From: Planosporangium sp963837285
GTDB lineage: Bacteria; Actinomycetota; Actinomycetes; Mycobacteriales; Micromonosporaceae
Reading direction: 5' to 3'
NCBI GenBank assembly: GCA_963837285.1
Contig: CAWIMS010000005.1
Span: 1 to 64,000, forward strand
Length of the DNA: 64,000 nucleotides
Positions 7,804 through 15,782 of this stretch are shown here, piece by piece. The notes below the pieces were generated by a model. The model saw only the letters and a list, made by a program, of their open reading frames with translations. It was not told where the DNA came from and did no database searches. The translations under genes and the position numbers were made by a program. How positions within the stretch are numbered: the stretch's first letter is position 1; each line of letters opens with the position of its first letter.

Positions 7804-8732
7804 CCGACCACACCTATACGCCGCGGCACCAGGACGGCCACACCCGAGGCGAAGCGACGTTGCAACCCCAGACGACGGCCACACCCTCATGGGTGCAGAT
7901 GTCCACGACGCCGCTTCAAGCGGCACTCAGCGGCGCCGGGCAGGACCACGTCGGATCAGCGGCCACAGTCTGGCCGACCGGCCAGGACAGCGACGCCACC
8001 CAGCGGGCCGGCCGATACCTACCGCAAACCGTCCGCCATCCGCACCGCACCCGCCCAGCCCTGGCCGCGCACGCGATCAACCGGTACAGCCAGCCCGGAC
8101 AGACCGTCTTCGACCCGTTCGCCGGCGTCGGCACCACCGTCGTGGAGGCCATCTATGCCGAGCGTCGTGCGATCGGCGCCGACATCGACCCACGCTGGGT
8201 CGAACTCGCCTCTCAGAACGTGGCCTACGCACACCGCCACGGTGCCACCGGCAGCAGCATGATCGTGCACGCCGACGCCCGCCACCTCGCCCCGATACCC
8301 CGCCGGCTACGCGGCAGCGTCGACCTGATCCTCACCACCCCACCGGCACGGCTGCACCCGCCGAGCTACCCCGCCCACCGATGGAGCAACGCCGACCTCG
8401 TCGGCCAGCTGGAAACCGACCTGAAAATCTCCTTCGCCAGCTGGATACCACTGCTGCACCCCGGTACCACCGTTGTCCTCGTCACCCGCCTACTGCACCG
8501 CTCCCAGCAAACGCTGGACCTGACGGTTCCGATCGCCTACGCCGCCGGATGGGCCGGGTTGGACTTTGTCGAACGCGCCGCCGCCCTCCGAACGCCGCTG
8601 CGCGACTCCAGCCGCCATCCACGACGCAGCGCAGTCGGTGGACGGCGCGGCCGGCGGCCACACGTGCACGACGACGTCCTCGTCTACCGAGTACCGACCG
8701 TAATCCCGACGTGGTGGCGAGGCCGCCGATGA
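7800..8732 (+). CDS. DNA N4/N6-type methyltransferase with altered catalytic motif
   Basis: The SAM-binding motif DPFAGVGTTVVEA is clear at about residue 103 and is followed by RRAIGADIDPRWVELA, as in site-specific amino-methyltransferases. The catalytic motif position reads LILTTPPARLHPP (about residue 178), where the family has T/S-P-P-Y; the aromatic residue expected after PP is replaced by Ala. Activity may therefore be reduced or lost. The gene overlaps its neighbours on both sides as ATGA. No restriction endonuclease is nearby, so it is probably an orphan enzyme that protects or marks the mobile element. Confidence 0.7.
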   Translation: MTDHTYTPRHQDGHTRGEATLQPQTTATPSWVQMSTTPLQAALSGAGQDHVGSAATVWPTGQDSDATQRAGRYLPQTVRHPHRTRPALAAHAINRYSQPGQTVFDPFAGVGTTVVEAIYAERRAIGADIDPRWVELASQNVAYAHRHGATGSSMIVHADARHLAPIPRRLRGSVDLILTTPPARLHPPSYPAHRWSNADLVGQLETDLKISFASWIPLLHPGTTVVLVTRLLHRSQQTLDLTVPIAYAAGWAGLDFVERAAALRTPLRDSSRHPRRSAVGGRRGRRPHVHDDVLVYRVPTVIPTWWRGRR

Positions 8733-9285
8733 ACGCCACCACACCTGGACTCACCGGGACTGCGACCAGCGCGGCGACGTCCGACCCTTCCGAATCGCGC
8801 TCCGCGCCAGACGGTGCCGCCGGCAGTGCGACGGGTTCATTCTCAGATCAGCTCTGGTCGGCGCCGCATCGCGAAAGGCAATCGCAGGGATCAGCGACTC
8901 CTGGGCTGCCGCTCGCTCACCTCAGTTCCCCGGAGCACGACAGTTCGGCGTACTACGTCGTCACCACCCTTGACGGCCGCGGGCGTCTCGCAGATCGGTC
9001 GCCCCTGCGAATCCTGCAATGGCCACCGGGATACCCAGTCTCCGTGTCGGTCATCCGCAGCGCAGTGCTCGTCGTGCCGCGGCCCCGCGCACCCGTGGCG
9101 ATCACCCGACAAGGGCACCTCCGGCTACCACTGTCCATACGACACGCGTGCCGTCTGCGGGCCGGTGATCGACTGCTGCTGGTAGCGTGCCCGGCCCGCA
9201 GTCTCCTGGCGGCATACACGATGTCCGCATTGGACACGATGGTGTTGGCCCACCACCCCACTGTCCCGGCGAGGTTCGCCGATGA
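8729..9285 (+). CDS. AbrB/SpoVT-like domain protein, 3' end uncertain
   Basis: A disordered Ser/Thr-rich N-terminus is followed by YYVVTTLDGRGRLADRSPL, AVLVVPRPRAPVAITRQGHL and LPLSIRHACRLRAGDRLLLVA. The last part has the AbrB/MazE swapped-hairpin pattern (RLPLSIR..RAGDRLLL). As given, the frame has no stop until 9883 and would overlap the whole first half of the integrase. If one base is changed in the C-rich stretch near 9255-9266, it ends at TGA 9283, overlapping the integrase ATG exactly as the two preceding gene pairs overlap. I take that as the real end. Probably a DNA-binding regulator; not evidently an antitoxin, since no toxin gene adjoins it. Confidence 0.5.
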
Positions 9286-10322
9286 ATGGGCAACCCGACG
9301 CCCTCGCCGGTGCCGACCTAGAAGTCGTTCGAGTTCTGCTGGCGCGTATGGGTGTCCCACCCGAACAGCTCCTGAACGGCGCGAAACGGCCCACCGCGAT
9401 GCCGACCTTCGACGAGTACATCGACCGCGTGTCGCACGCCGTCACGAGCGGAACACGCGGTGTCTACGACACCTACTGGAGACGCGTACGAGAGGTGTGG
9501 GGAGATCGTCGCCTCGACGAGCCAACCCCGCTGGAGATCAAACAGCTCGCCGAACGTATAAAAACCCAGGTCGTCGGCAGACGGAACGCCCGAGGAGGCC
9601 GCACAGCGACCGAACACCTGATCTCCGCGCTCCGCTGCCTCTACCGGTACGCCGTAGCCGACGGGCTGATCTCCGAGAGCAACAATCCCGCCACCCGGGT
9701 CGCGAAGCCCCGCCGGATGGCCAGCACCCGCCGCGCGATACCCGACGCGCAGCTCGCGAAAGTCAACGAGGTAGCCGGCACCACCGGCAACGATCCCGAG
9801 CTGGACACGCTGCTGTTGAGACTCCATACCGAGACCGCATGCCGTCGAGGTGGCGCGCTCGCGCTGCGTCCGTGCGACCTTGACACCGAACAGTGCCTCG
9901 TGCGGCTGCGCGAGAAAGGCGAGACCGTACGGTGGCAGCCGGTCTCGCCAACCCTGATGCGACATCTACTGATCCACAACGAAGAACGAGGCGACGGCGA
10001 CCCGAACGGCCAGCTGCTGCGCTACCGCGGCGGGAAGCCGATCACGACTCGCCGGTACGACCACCTGTGGCTGCGGATCGGCAAACACCTGCCATGGGTG
10101 GCCACCCAGCAGATCAGCACCCACTGGCTGCGCCACACGACGTTGACCTGGGTGGAACGGAACTTCGGCTACGCCGTGGCGCGGGCATACGCCGGACACA
10201 ACGGCAAGAACGACGCCGGGACCACCTCAACTTATGTCCGGGCCGACGTGTACGAGGTCGCCCGTGCGCTGGCAGCACTGACTGGCGAGGCCCATCCGCT
10301 TGCGCCGTCTGGCGATCGCTGA
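9282..10322 (+). CDS. Tyrosine recombinase (integrase of the conjugative element)
   Basis: This 346-residue integrase has a SAM-like N-terminal core-binding domain (TFDEYIDRV through LRCLYRYAVADGLI) and a complete catalytic set. The first Arg is in TETACRRGGALAL at about residue 187, HWLRHTTLTW holds H-x-x-R at about 281-284, AYAGHNGKND supplies the second His, and Tyr is in STYVRAD at about 317. It should integrate and excise the element. Being the last gene of the plus-strand operon, it probably marks the right end of the element, with the attachment site just downstream. No tRNA gene or direct repeat could be identified there by eye. Confidence 0.85.
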   Translation: MNGQPDALAGADLEVVRVLLARMGVPPEQLLNGAKRPTAMPTFDEYIDRVSHAVTSGTRGVYDTYWRRVREVWGDRRLDEPTPLEIKQLAERIKTQVVGRRNARGGRTATEHLISALRCLYRYAVADGLISESNNPATRVAKPRRMASTRRAIPDAQLAKVNEVAGTTGNDPELDTLLLRLHTETACRRGGALALRPCDLDTEQCLVRLREKGETVRWQPVSPTLMRHLLIHNEERGDGDPNGQLLRYRGGKPITTRRYDHLWLRIGKHLPWVATQQISTHWLRHTTLTWVERNFGYAVARAYAGHNGKNDAGTTSTYVRADVYEVARALAALTGEAHPLAPSGDR

Positions 10323-10890
10323 TGACGCGGCTGCAGAAATCCCGTTGCCGAGATGACAAACGCTCGTGTCTCGCATCGTCGGTGGCTGCGAATGTCAGAC
10401 CCAGGTTGCGAGCGATCTTGCGAAGGTCAGGAGTAGCCCGCGAGCCGCCCGCAATGCCACGATCAGTTGACGAGGCGCTCTACGTCAGGTTCGGGGCGCT
10501 ACTCTACCGTCAACGCGAATGGCTGCTTGAACATTGGACACGGACGTGCCCGTTGTGGCGTGGCCGGGCGAGCCGGTCCAGGATGGTGCGATGAGTCAGA
10601 TAGATCCGGTGGGGCGGGCCGGCCTATTCACTGTGATGGTGCGGCCCGCGCGAGCGGTGTACCTGATCATCGAAGGGAGTCGGGTCGGGTTCCGGCGTGC
10701 CATTCCAACGCTGCGAACTTGGCCCTTGCGAGGTTGGCGCCTTCGACGTGCGTGTGCTGCTTGACAACTCAACAGTGGTTGAAGACGCGAGTGTCTGGGC
10801 GAAGCGTCGTCGTGCCATCAGGGCCGGGAGCCCGCTCATTTCGGTTCCCGGCCCGGTGAACGAAGTGGCGGCGCGCCGGCGAGAGCGAAC
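10323..10890. other. Gap after integrase with a small gene remnant
   Basis: No complete gene is visible. A plus-strand frame from about 10591 reads SQIDPVGRAGLFTVMVRPAR and AVYLIIEGSRVGFRRAI before losing sense, and looks like the start of a longer protein cut short; I cannot name the family. The next ~100 bases read DVRVLLDNSTVVEDASVWAK in another frame. The right attachment site of the conjugative element should lie in this stretch. Confidence 0.4.
10821..10854 (-). terminator. Stem-loop terminator of the phosphotransferase gene
   Basis: GGGCCGGGAGCC and GGTTCCCGGCCC form a 12-bp stem with one G-T pair around a 10-base loop, about 37 bases beyond the stop codon of the phosphotransferase gene. 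There is no T-run, as is common for actinobacterial terminators. Confidence 0.65.
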
Positions 10891-11868
10891 TCAGATGGCG
10901 GCGAGTGCCTTGCCGATGCTGCGCTCGGCCAGGTCGAGCATCCAGTCGCGGTCCGGGAAATCGGTGTCGGCGATGCGCAGCGGGCCTTCGATGAGCGATA
11001 GCAGCTGCGCGTACCGGTAGAACTCCAACCGTTGCGTATCCAGGGGGACCGGTCGCAGCGTCGGGTACGCGTCGGCGAACCGCATCTGCATCCAGGCGTG
11101 GTCCCACTCGACGTCGAAGTAGACCAGCCCCTCGAAGTCGATAATGACCGGCTCACCGGCTGGCGTGACGAGCACATGGTCCGGGCCTAGCTCGCCGTGG
11201 ACCAGTCGGTACTCGTCGCGCGGGGTCACTGCGGCGGCGAGGCCATGGACATGAGCGGCGATGCGATGGTGCGCGTCGGCTATCCGGACGTCGCGGGCGG
11301 CGACCGCGTCGAGGTGGCCAAGGGCCCGGTCCACGATGACGTCCTCGGCGCGTCGCATCTGGGGCGCCTCGCCGTGCGCGATGAACGCGAGTTTGCCGTA
11401 GTGGGGGCTGCTTGTGGTGTGCATTCGGCGCACGGCATCGCCGAGCGCGGCCAACGGTTCAACGGCCGCGGCCGGGTCGCTGTCCATCAACGTCTCCAGC
11501 CGCAGGGTGCCGGCGTCCTCCACCAGTGCGATATCCGCGTTCAGGTAGCGGCCGTCCCGGTCGAGGGTGAACAGCCGCGGGATCCGCACCTCTGCGGCGG
11601 ACAGCGCCGCATGGTTGGCGGCGAAGAGCTCGGCGCCGGAGGCGTCGGTGAACGGATCGCCGGGGATGGCCGGCGCCGGCGGCCAGTAATTCTCGCCAGC
11701 TGCCCAGACGTAGAGAATCGCGGTTGTTGCGTCGTCGAGCACGAGCCGGTAGACGCCCTTCTTTGTCCCGCCCGTGAGCCGGTTCAGCGCGGACAGCCGC
11801 CGGTCGGCGCCGAACTGGTCCGACACGAAGTCACGCAGGTCATCCGCTTGCAGAAACGTGCGCGTCAT
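10891..11868 (-). CDS. Aminoglycoside phosphotransferase (APH)-family protein
   Basis: This 325-residue protein has the APH/choline-kinase fold. It opens with LNRLTGGTKKGVYRLVLDDATT (nucleotide-binding strand-loop), has the Brenner-like motif HGELGPDHVLVT in place of HGDxxxxN, and EPVIIDFEGLVYFDVEWD, where DFE replaces the usual DFD or DFG. Such sequences are seen in small-molecule kinases of unknown substrate, so antibiotic resistance should not be assumed. The start is fixed by a strong GGGGAGG site seven bases upstream. The reading frame runs on upstream into the neighbouring recombinase-like gene without a stop, but the ribosome site and domain content argue for a separate gene. Confidence 0.75.
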   Translation of the reverse strand: MTRTFLQADDLRDFVSDQFGADRRLSALNRLTGGTKKGVYRLVLDDATTAILYVWAAGENYWPPAPAIPGDPFTDASGAELFAANHAALSAAEVRIPRLFTLDRDGRYLNADIALVEDAGTLRLETLMDSDPAAAVEPLAALGDAVRRMHTTSSPHYGKLAFIAHGEAPQMRRAEDVIVDRALGHLDAVAARDVRIADAHHRIAAHVHGLAAAVTPRDEYRLVHGELGPDHVLVTPAGEPVIIDFEGLVYFDVEWDHAWMQMRFADAYPTLRPVPLDTQRLEFYRYAQLLSLIEGPLRIADTDFPDRDWMLDLAERSIGKALAAI

Positions 11869-11999
11869 CGTCGCCTCCCCGTTTTGTCGACCCGGCCATG
11901 CTGCCCGGCCAGGAGGCGCCAGGCAATCGGGGAGCGCGAAGCTCGAGTGACCTGGTGTGATCATTGCCCTCGGTTGGCGTGACGGACGGAGGGCACTGC

Positions 12000-13442
12000 T
12001 TTCGGTATTGGGCCGTGACGTGCCGCCTGCGTAGCGGGTCCAGTCGCCACCGGCGAGTTTGGTCCATTTGACGGCGGTGGTGGGGTGGATGCCGAGGATG
12101 CCGGCGAGCATGCCGGGTGGGATCTCGGCGGCGAGCTGCATGAGCGCGGCGTGGCTCATCGCGCGGCCGGTGACTCCGATACGTCGCAGCCGGTTGGCGA
12201 CCGCGCCCGGTGTGGCGTGCTTGCCGGCGCGGGTGCTGGGGAACAGCCACTGGTTGGGCAGGTGCGCGGCCGTGCCGACGCGGCGGCGGTGCGGCAGCTT
12301 GGCGATCAGGGTGGCGAACGGCTCGGGAAGTTCGAGCCGGTCCGGGCCGAGCGCGACGGTGACCCGGCCGTCGGCGGCTTGGAGGTGCGCGGTGGTCAGC
12401 CCGACGACTCGGGTGATCGGCTGCGCGTAGAGCACGACGAGGGCGCCGGCGACCCGGTCGGCGAGGTCGAGGGTGTCGTCGTGGACGAGGCGTCGGGCCA
12501 CCGCCCAGCGGTCCTCGGGGTCGGCGGGAGTGCCGGACTGGCCGCGACGGGATGCCGGCAGCCGGAGCGTTTTGGGTAGATGGCCGCGTCGCTGCGTCCA
12601 GGACAGGAACGAGCGAACGTGGCTGCGGGTGGCCGGCGGCGCGGCGAACCAGCCGTCGATGTCGGCCTGCTGGCAGGTTGCCAACTGGCGCCCAGTGCGA
12701 TGCAGCGCGGTGACGAAAAGCGACGACCTGGGCGGTGGTGGCTCGCGCGTGGTAGATGGCGGTGGCGAGGTCACGGCCGGCGTCGGCGGAGCGGCGGAGC
12801 CGGGCCAGCACACGCCAACGCAGCCACGCCTGAACGGCGCGTCGATCTCCGTCGGCGAGTTCGTCGATGAGGGTGGCGAGTTCCTCGCCGAGCCGGTTGA
12901 CCAGGCGGTGCGGGTCGGAGGGTAGGGCGCCGGCGGCGACGAGCAAGGCCCGTAGGTGTTCCAGGTCCCGGCCCGGTGGCACACGCGGGATGGCGAACGC
13001 TGATGTGGCGGGCGCCGGCCTCCTGCAGCGCCTCGGCGAGCCTACGCAGGACGGGTACTGTGCTCGACGGGCCCGCGGTCAGCGCGTCCGGGTGCGCGGC
13101 GAGGTGCTCGGCCAGCAGCCGCACGTTGCGTGCGGCCGAGGCGGCGTGCCGGACAGCTGCCTCAATGACCGCCACGCTCAGGTGCGGCTCGAGCGCTGAG
13201 ACCGCCGTGATGCTCCTGGCCCGGTTGTCGGCCACAGTGGCGGCGGCCTGGTGGCGTCGCGCGCACCGTTGGCACCAGCGCCGTCCGTCTGGATGGCGGC
13301 CGTCGAAGCGTGCCACCTTGCCGCAGCACTCGCATACACCGCTGCGTCGACGTGCGCAGCAGTTCGAGCAGATCCGGCCTTGCGGGCTGATCCCGCGTAG
13401 TCGCACCATCCGACCGCAGGAGGCGCACGGCGGGTCGGTCAT
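12000..13442 (-). pseudogene. Zinc-ribbon plus recombinase-like protein, two frameshifts
   Basis: The N-terminus (MTDPPCASCGRMVRLRG, CSNCCARR, CECCGKVARFDG, CQRCARRH) holds several CxxC zinc-binding pairs. A helical core-binding region follows, then a tyrosine-recombinase-like fold (GALVVLYAQPITRVVGLTT, NQWLFPSTRAGKHATPGA). In the position of the catalytic HxxR and Tyr it has SHAALMQLAAEIPPGMLAGI, LGIHPTTAVKW and GGDWTRYA, which lack the usual catalytic residues. The frame breaks near 12993 and near 12722; at the second, TTTT instead of TTT on the coding strand explains the shift. The 3' end is unclear because the frame runs into the phosphotransferase gene. It overlaps the preceding XRE gene as ATGA. 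Confidence 0.6.
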
Positions 13443-13786
13443 GGCGCGCGGCGGATGTCCGCCCGCCGAGGTCGCCGCTGCCGCACTGCCGCAGGCACCT
13501 CGACCGCGCCGCCGTCGTCGGTTCCGGTGGCACGCTGCCGGGTGGCCTCCACGACCGGCTCGATCAGATCGGCCGGCGTGCAGCCGAGGATGTCACACAA
13601 CGCGACCAGGGTGCGCAGGCTCAGCCGCTCCGGGGTCTGGGCGACGAGCCGGTACACCTGCGCGGCCGACAGCTCCACGCCCCGCTCGGCGAGCAGCGGT
13701 GCAAGGTCGGTGGTGGAGAACATGCCCCGGTTTGCCATGAGCGTGCGCAGATGCCACTGATACCCCAACGCGCGCGAACGAGCCAT
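13439..13786 (-). CDS. XRE-family helix-turn-helix regulator
   Basis: This 115-residue protein has an N-terminal HTH: LRTLMANRGMFSTTDLAPLL, AERGVELSAAQVYRLVAQTP and SLRTLVALCDILGCTPADLI. This is the Cro/C1-type pattern in which ILGCTPADLIEP is the conserved end of the domain. The tail is basic and probably unstructured. It sits between a tyrosine recombinase and a zinc-ribbon recombinase-like gene on the same strand and overlaps the latter by four bases. It is probably the regulator of this small mobile module. Confidence 0.7.
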   Translation of the reverse strand: MARSRALGYQWHLRTLMANRGMFSTTDLAPLLAERGVELSAAQVYRLVAQTPERLSLRTLVALCDILGCTPADLIEPVVEATRQRATGTDDGGAVEVPAAVRQRRPRRADIRRAP

Positions 13787-14626
13787 CCGCCGCGCCCCCT
13801 CTCTCATCTCCGACCGGCCGGCCGGTCCGGCGTGAATGCCCGATCCAGCGCGCGCTGGTATAGATGGCCGTGGTCGACCCCAGGAGTGACCGGCGCGCTG
13901 CTGCACGAATAAATGGTCAAAGCCGTCCTCCAGCAGATGCGTCACGTACGAGTGGCGCGGGCAGTGCGGGCTGAGGATCTTGTCCAAGCCGAGCGCGTCG
14001 CGGTAGGCGGCGAACCGGGCGTTGATGTGCTCGACCGAGACCCGCCCGCCGCGCTCCGTCGGCCACAACACGGCGCTCGTCAGGCGATACAGCGGCCGGA
14101 TATCGGCCATCCACTCGGCGACGGCCTCCGCTGCCCAGCCCATCGTGGTCAGCACGGTGCGCCGTCGTGGCGGGCTGCCTCGCATCGCCTTGCCGAACCG
14201 CACCGACAACGCCCCGTACCGGCCGAACTCCGGCGCCGCAGCGTTCGCCGACCAGTCCACGGTGTCCAGCTTGGACGCCTCGCGGCGGCGGAGCCCCCAC
14301 CCGTAAGCCACCTTGAAAAGCGTGGCGTCCCGGAACGCGGCCAGCCACCCCTTGCGCCCCGACTTCGCCGTGCGCGTCACCCCGGCATCGCAGTGGTCGA
14401 AGAACGCCTGCAACTCCTCCCGGCTCAACGGCCGGTTCCCGGGCCGCGCCTCGGTCTCGCTGCGATGCGCCGCGGTGTCCCACTCGTGGAAAACCTGTAC
14501 CGGGTACGTGCCGAAGTGCCGCTGGCACACCTCGTCCCAGCCGTAGCAGGACTCAGTGACGTACGCCAGAAACAGCGAGACCGCGTTCTGGTAGCCGCGC
14601 ACCGTCGAGTGCGCCAGCTTTGCTAC
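13787..14626 (-). pseudogene. XerC/D-like tyrosine recombinase, N-truncated and frameshifted
   Basis: Recognisable parts are VRGYQNAVSLFLAYVTESCY, NRPLSREELQAFFDHCDAG, GWGLRRREASKLDTVDW (catalytic Arg), SPHCPRHSYVTHLLEDG (HxxR) and VQQRAGHSW (second His). The frame then breaks: STTAIYTS with the catalytic Tyr is in the adjacent frame and is recovered by one extra G after GHSWG (near 13883). The first ~90 residues usual for this family are missing because an in-frame stop lies just upstream of the VRGYQN region. It is therefore at least N-terminally truncated, even if the frameshift is a sequencing error. It is the first gene of a three-gene recombinase module. Confidence 0.65.
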
Positions 14627-15014
14627 CGACAGGAGTAGCCGTCATGTCACGTACACCCCTTCGACCGGGCCGACCGATTGAGCCAGTCACGGCGGTCTGC
14701 GCCGCGACGTACTACGCCGATCTGGTACCCGCGTACGCGTTCGTGTTCCGTCTGTCGAGCAGAGGAAGCGCAGCGATCAGCATGAGCGGCCACCGCGGAC
14801 CGGTCGCGGTGCACGCGTCCATATCGTCTACTCGTTGTCCGCCGCCGCCGTGCGCGGTGATGGCACGGTTCTGGGCCGCCGCTTTCGGCACCGACATGGA
14901 CGACGAGTTCACCTCCGACCGTCGGCGGCTTCGTCGGCCCGTGGTTGTCCCGGTGAGGCAGCGCCACGTCTGCCGGCGGTGAGTTGCGGGCTCGGCCCAG
15001 GTGGTCGACGCCGG
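14627..15014. other. Gap between recombinase remnant and ABC transporter
   Basis: No complete gene is visible. A short plus-strand stretch near 14860-14930 reads VMARFWAAAFGTDMDDEFTS, reminiscent of the start of a glyoxalase/VOC domain (ARFWAAALG), but it soon degenerates. The rest shows no motif. Confidence 0.35.
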
Positions 15015-15782
15015 TCATGTGTCGCGAACCCAGAGCAGGGTTGTGCCGGCCAGGAATGTCCCGGTAGACCATAGGGTGAGCACGCCCAGGCCGGCCCACG
15101 GCCCGATGGGTAGCTGGCGTAGGTCTGTGGTGGCCTGGATGGCCAGCCCGGCGCTCATGGGTGCGACTTGTTCGAGCAGCCGGTGCAGGTGTGGGGCGGT
15201 CACCATTTGGGTGATGACCGGAGGGAGGTAGAGCAGTCCCAGTACGGTGCCGATCGCGGCGGCGGAGTCGCGCACGAGGGCGGCGACACCGAGGCTGAGG
15301 ATCGCGATCAGGATCAGGTAGGCGACCGAGCCGGCGCTGGCCCGCAGGACGGCGCCTTGGACGAGTGACAGGCGCGGGTCGCCGTGGTGGGACAGGACGA
15401 TCCCGGCGCCCAGGAGGCAGGCGAGCACGGTGAGACTCCCGATGGTGGCCACCGTGACGGTGAGGACCAGCGCCTTGGCCGCCAGCACGGTGGGGCGGTT
15501 CGGGATGGCGGTCAGGGTGGTGCGTATCAAGGCGGTGCTGTACTCGCCGCTGACCGCGAGTACGGCCAGCACCGCAACCGGAGCCTGTCCGAGGTACACG
15601 CCGCTGAGGACAAGCCGGGCCGGGTCAAGGCCGCAGCCGTCGCGTGGGCAGGTGGCCGCGGCGGTGATCGCGGCGCCCAACGCCACGGTGAGCGCCGCCA
15701 TGACCAGCAGCAGCCACGCCGGGCCGGGCGTGGTGCGCAGTTTCGTCCACTCCGCATGTACCGCCGTCAGCGTGGTGCTCAT
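15015..15782 (-). CDS. ABC-2 type transporter permease
   Basis: This 255-residue integral membrane protein starts with AVHAEWTKLRTTPGPAWLLL, the usual entry of actinobacterial ABC-2 permeases, and has about six hydrophobic segments. These include VAVLAVLAVSGEYSTALIRT, where the GEYSTALIRTTL loop is highly typical. It ends with a hydrophobic helix and WVRDT. Its ATG overlaps the stop of the larger permease gene (ATGA), so ATPase and both permeases form one operon. It probably pairs with the larger permease as a heterodimeric exporter of an unknown substrate, perhaps a peptide or antibiotic sensed by the divergent two-component system. Confidence 0.8.
   Translation of the reverse strand: MSTTLTAVHAEWTKLRTTPGPAWLLLVMAALTVALGAAITAAATCPRDGCGLDPARLVLSGVYLGQAPVAVLAVLAVSGEYSTALIRTTLTAIPNRPTVLAAKALVLTVTVATIGSLTVLACLLGAGIVLSHHGDPRLSLVQGAVLRASAGSVAYLILIAILSLGVAALVRDSAAAIGTVLGLLYLPPVITQMVTAPHLHRLLEQVAPMSAGLAIQATTDLRQLPIGPWAGLGVLTLWSTGTFLAGTTLLWVRDT

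Noticed and set aside
7800..8732. Restriction-modification system
   Set aside because: No endonuclease gene is found nearby and the methyltransferase motif is altered; treated as an orphan enzyme.
8729..9285. AbrB/MazE antitoxin of a toxin-antitoxin pair
   Set aside because: No toxin gene adjoins it; its neighbours are a methyltransferase and the integrase.
10323..10890. tRNA gene as integration site
   Set aside because: No cloverleaf or T-loop consensus could be found in this stretch by eye.
10891..12984. Single 697-residue protein joining a recombinase-like part to an APH kinase
   Set aside because: The kinase has its own strong GGGGAGG site and ATG, and the recombinase part is frameshifted; the joint frame is probably accidental loss of a stop or an indel.
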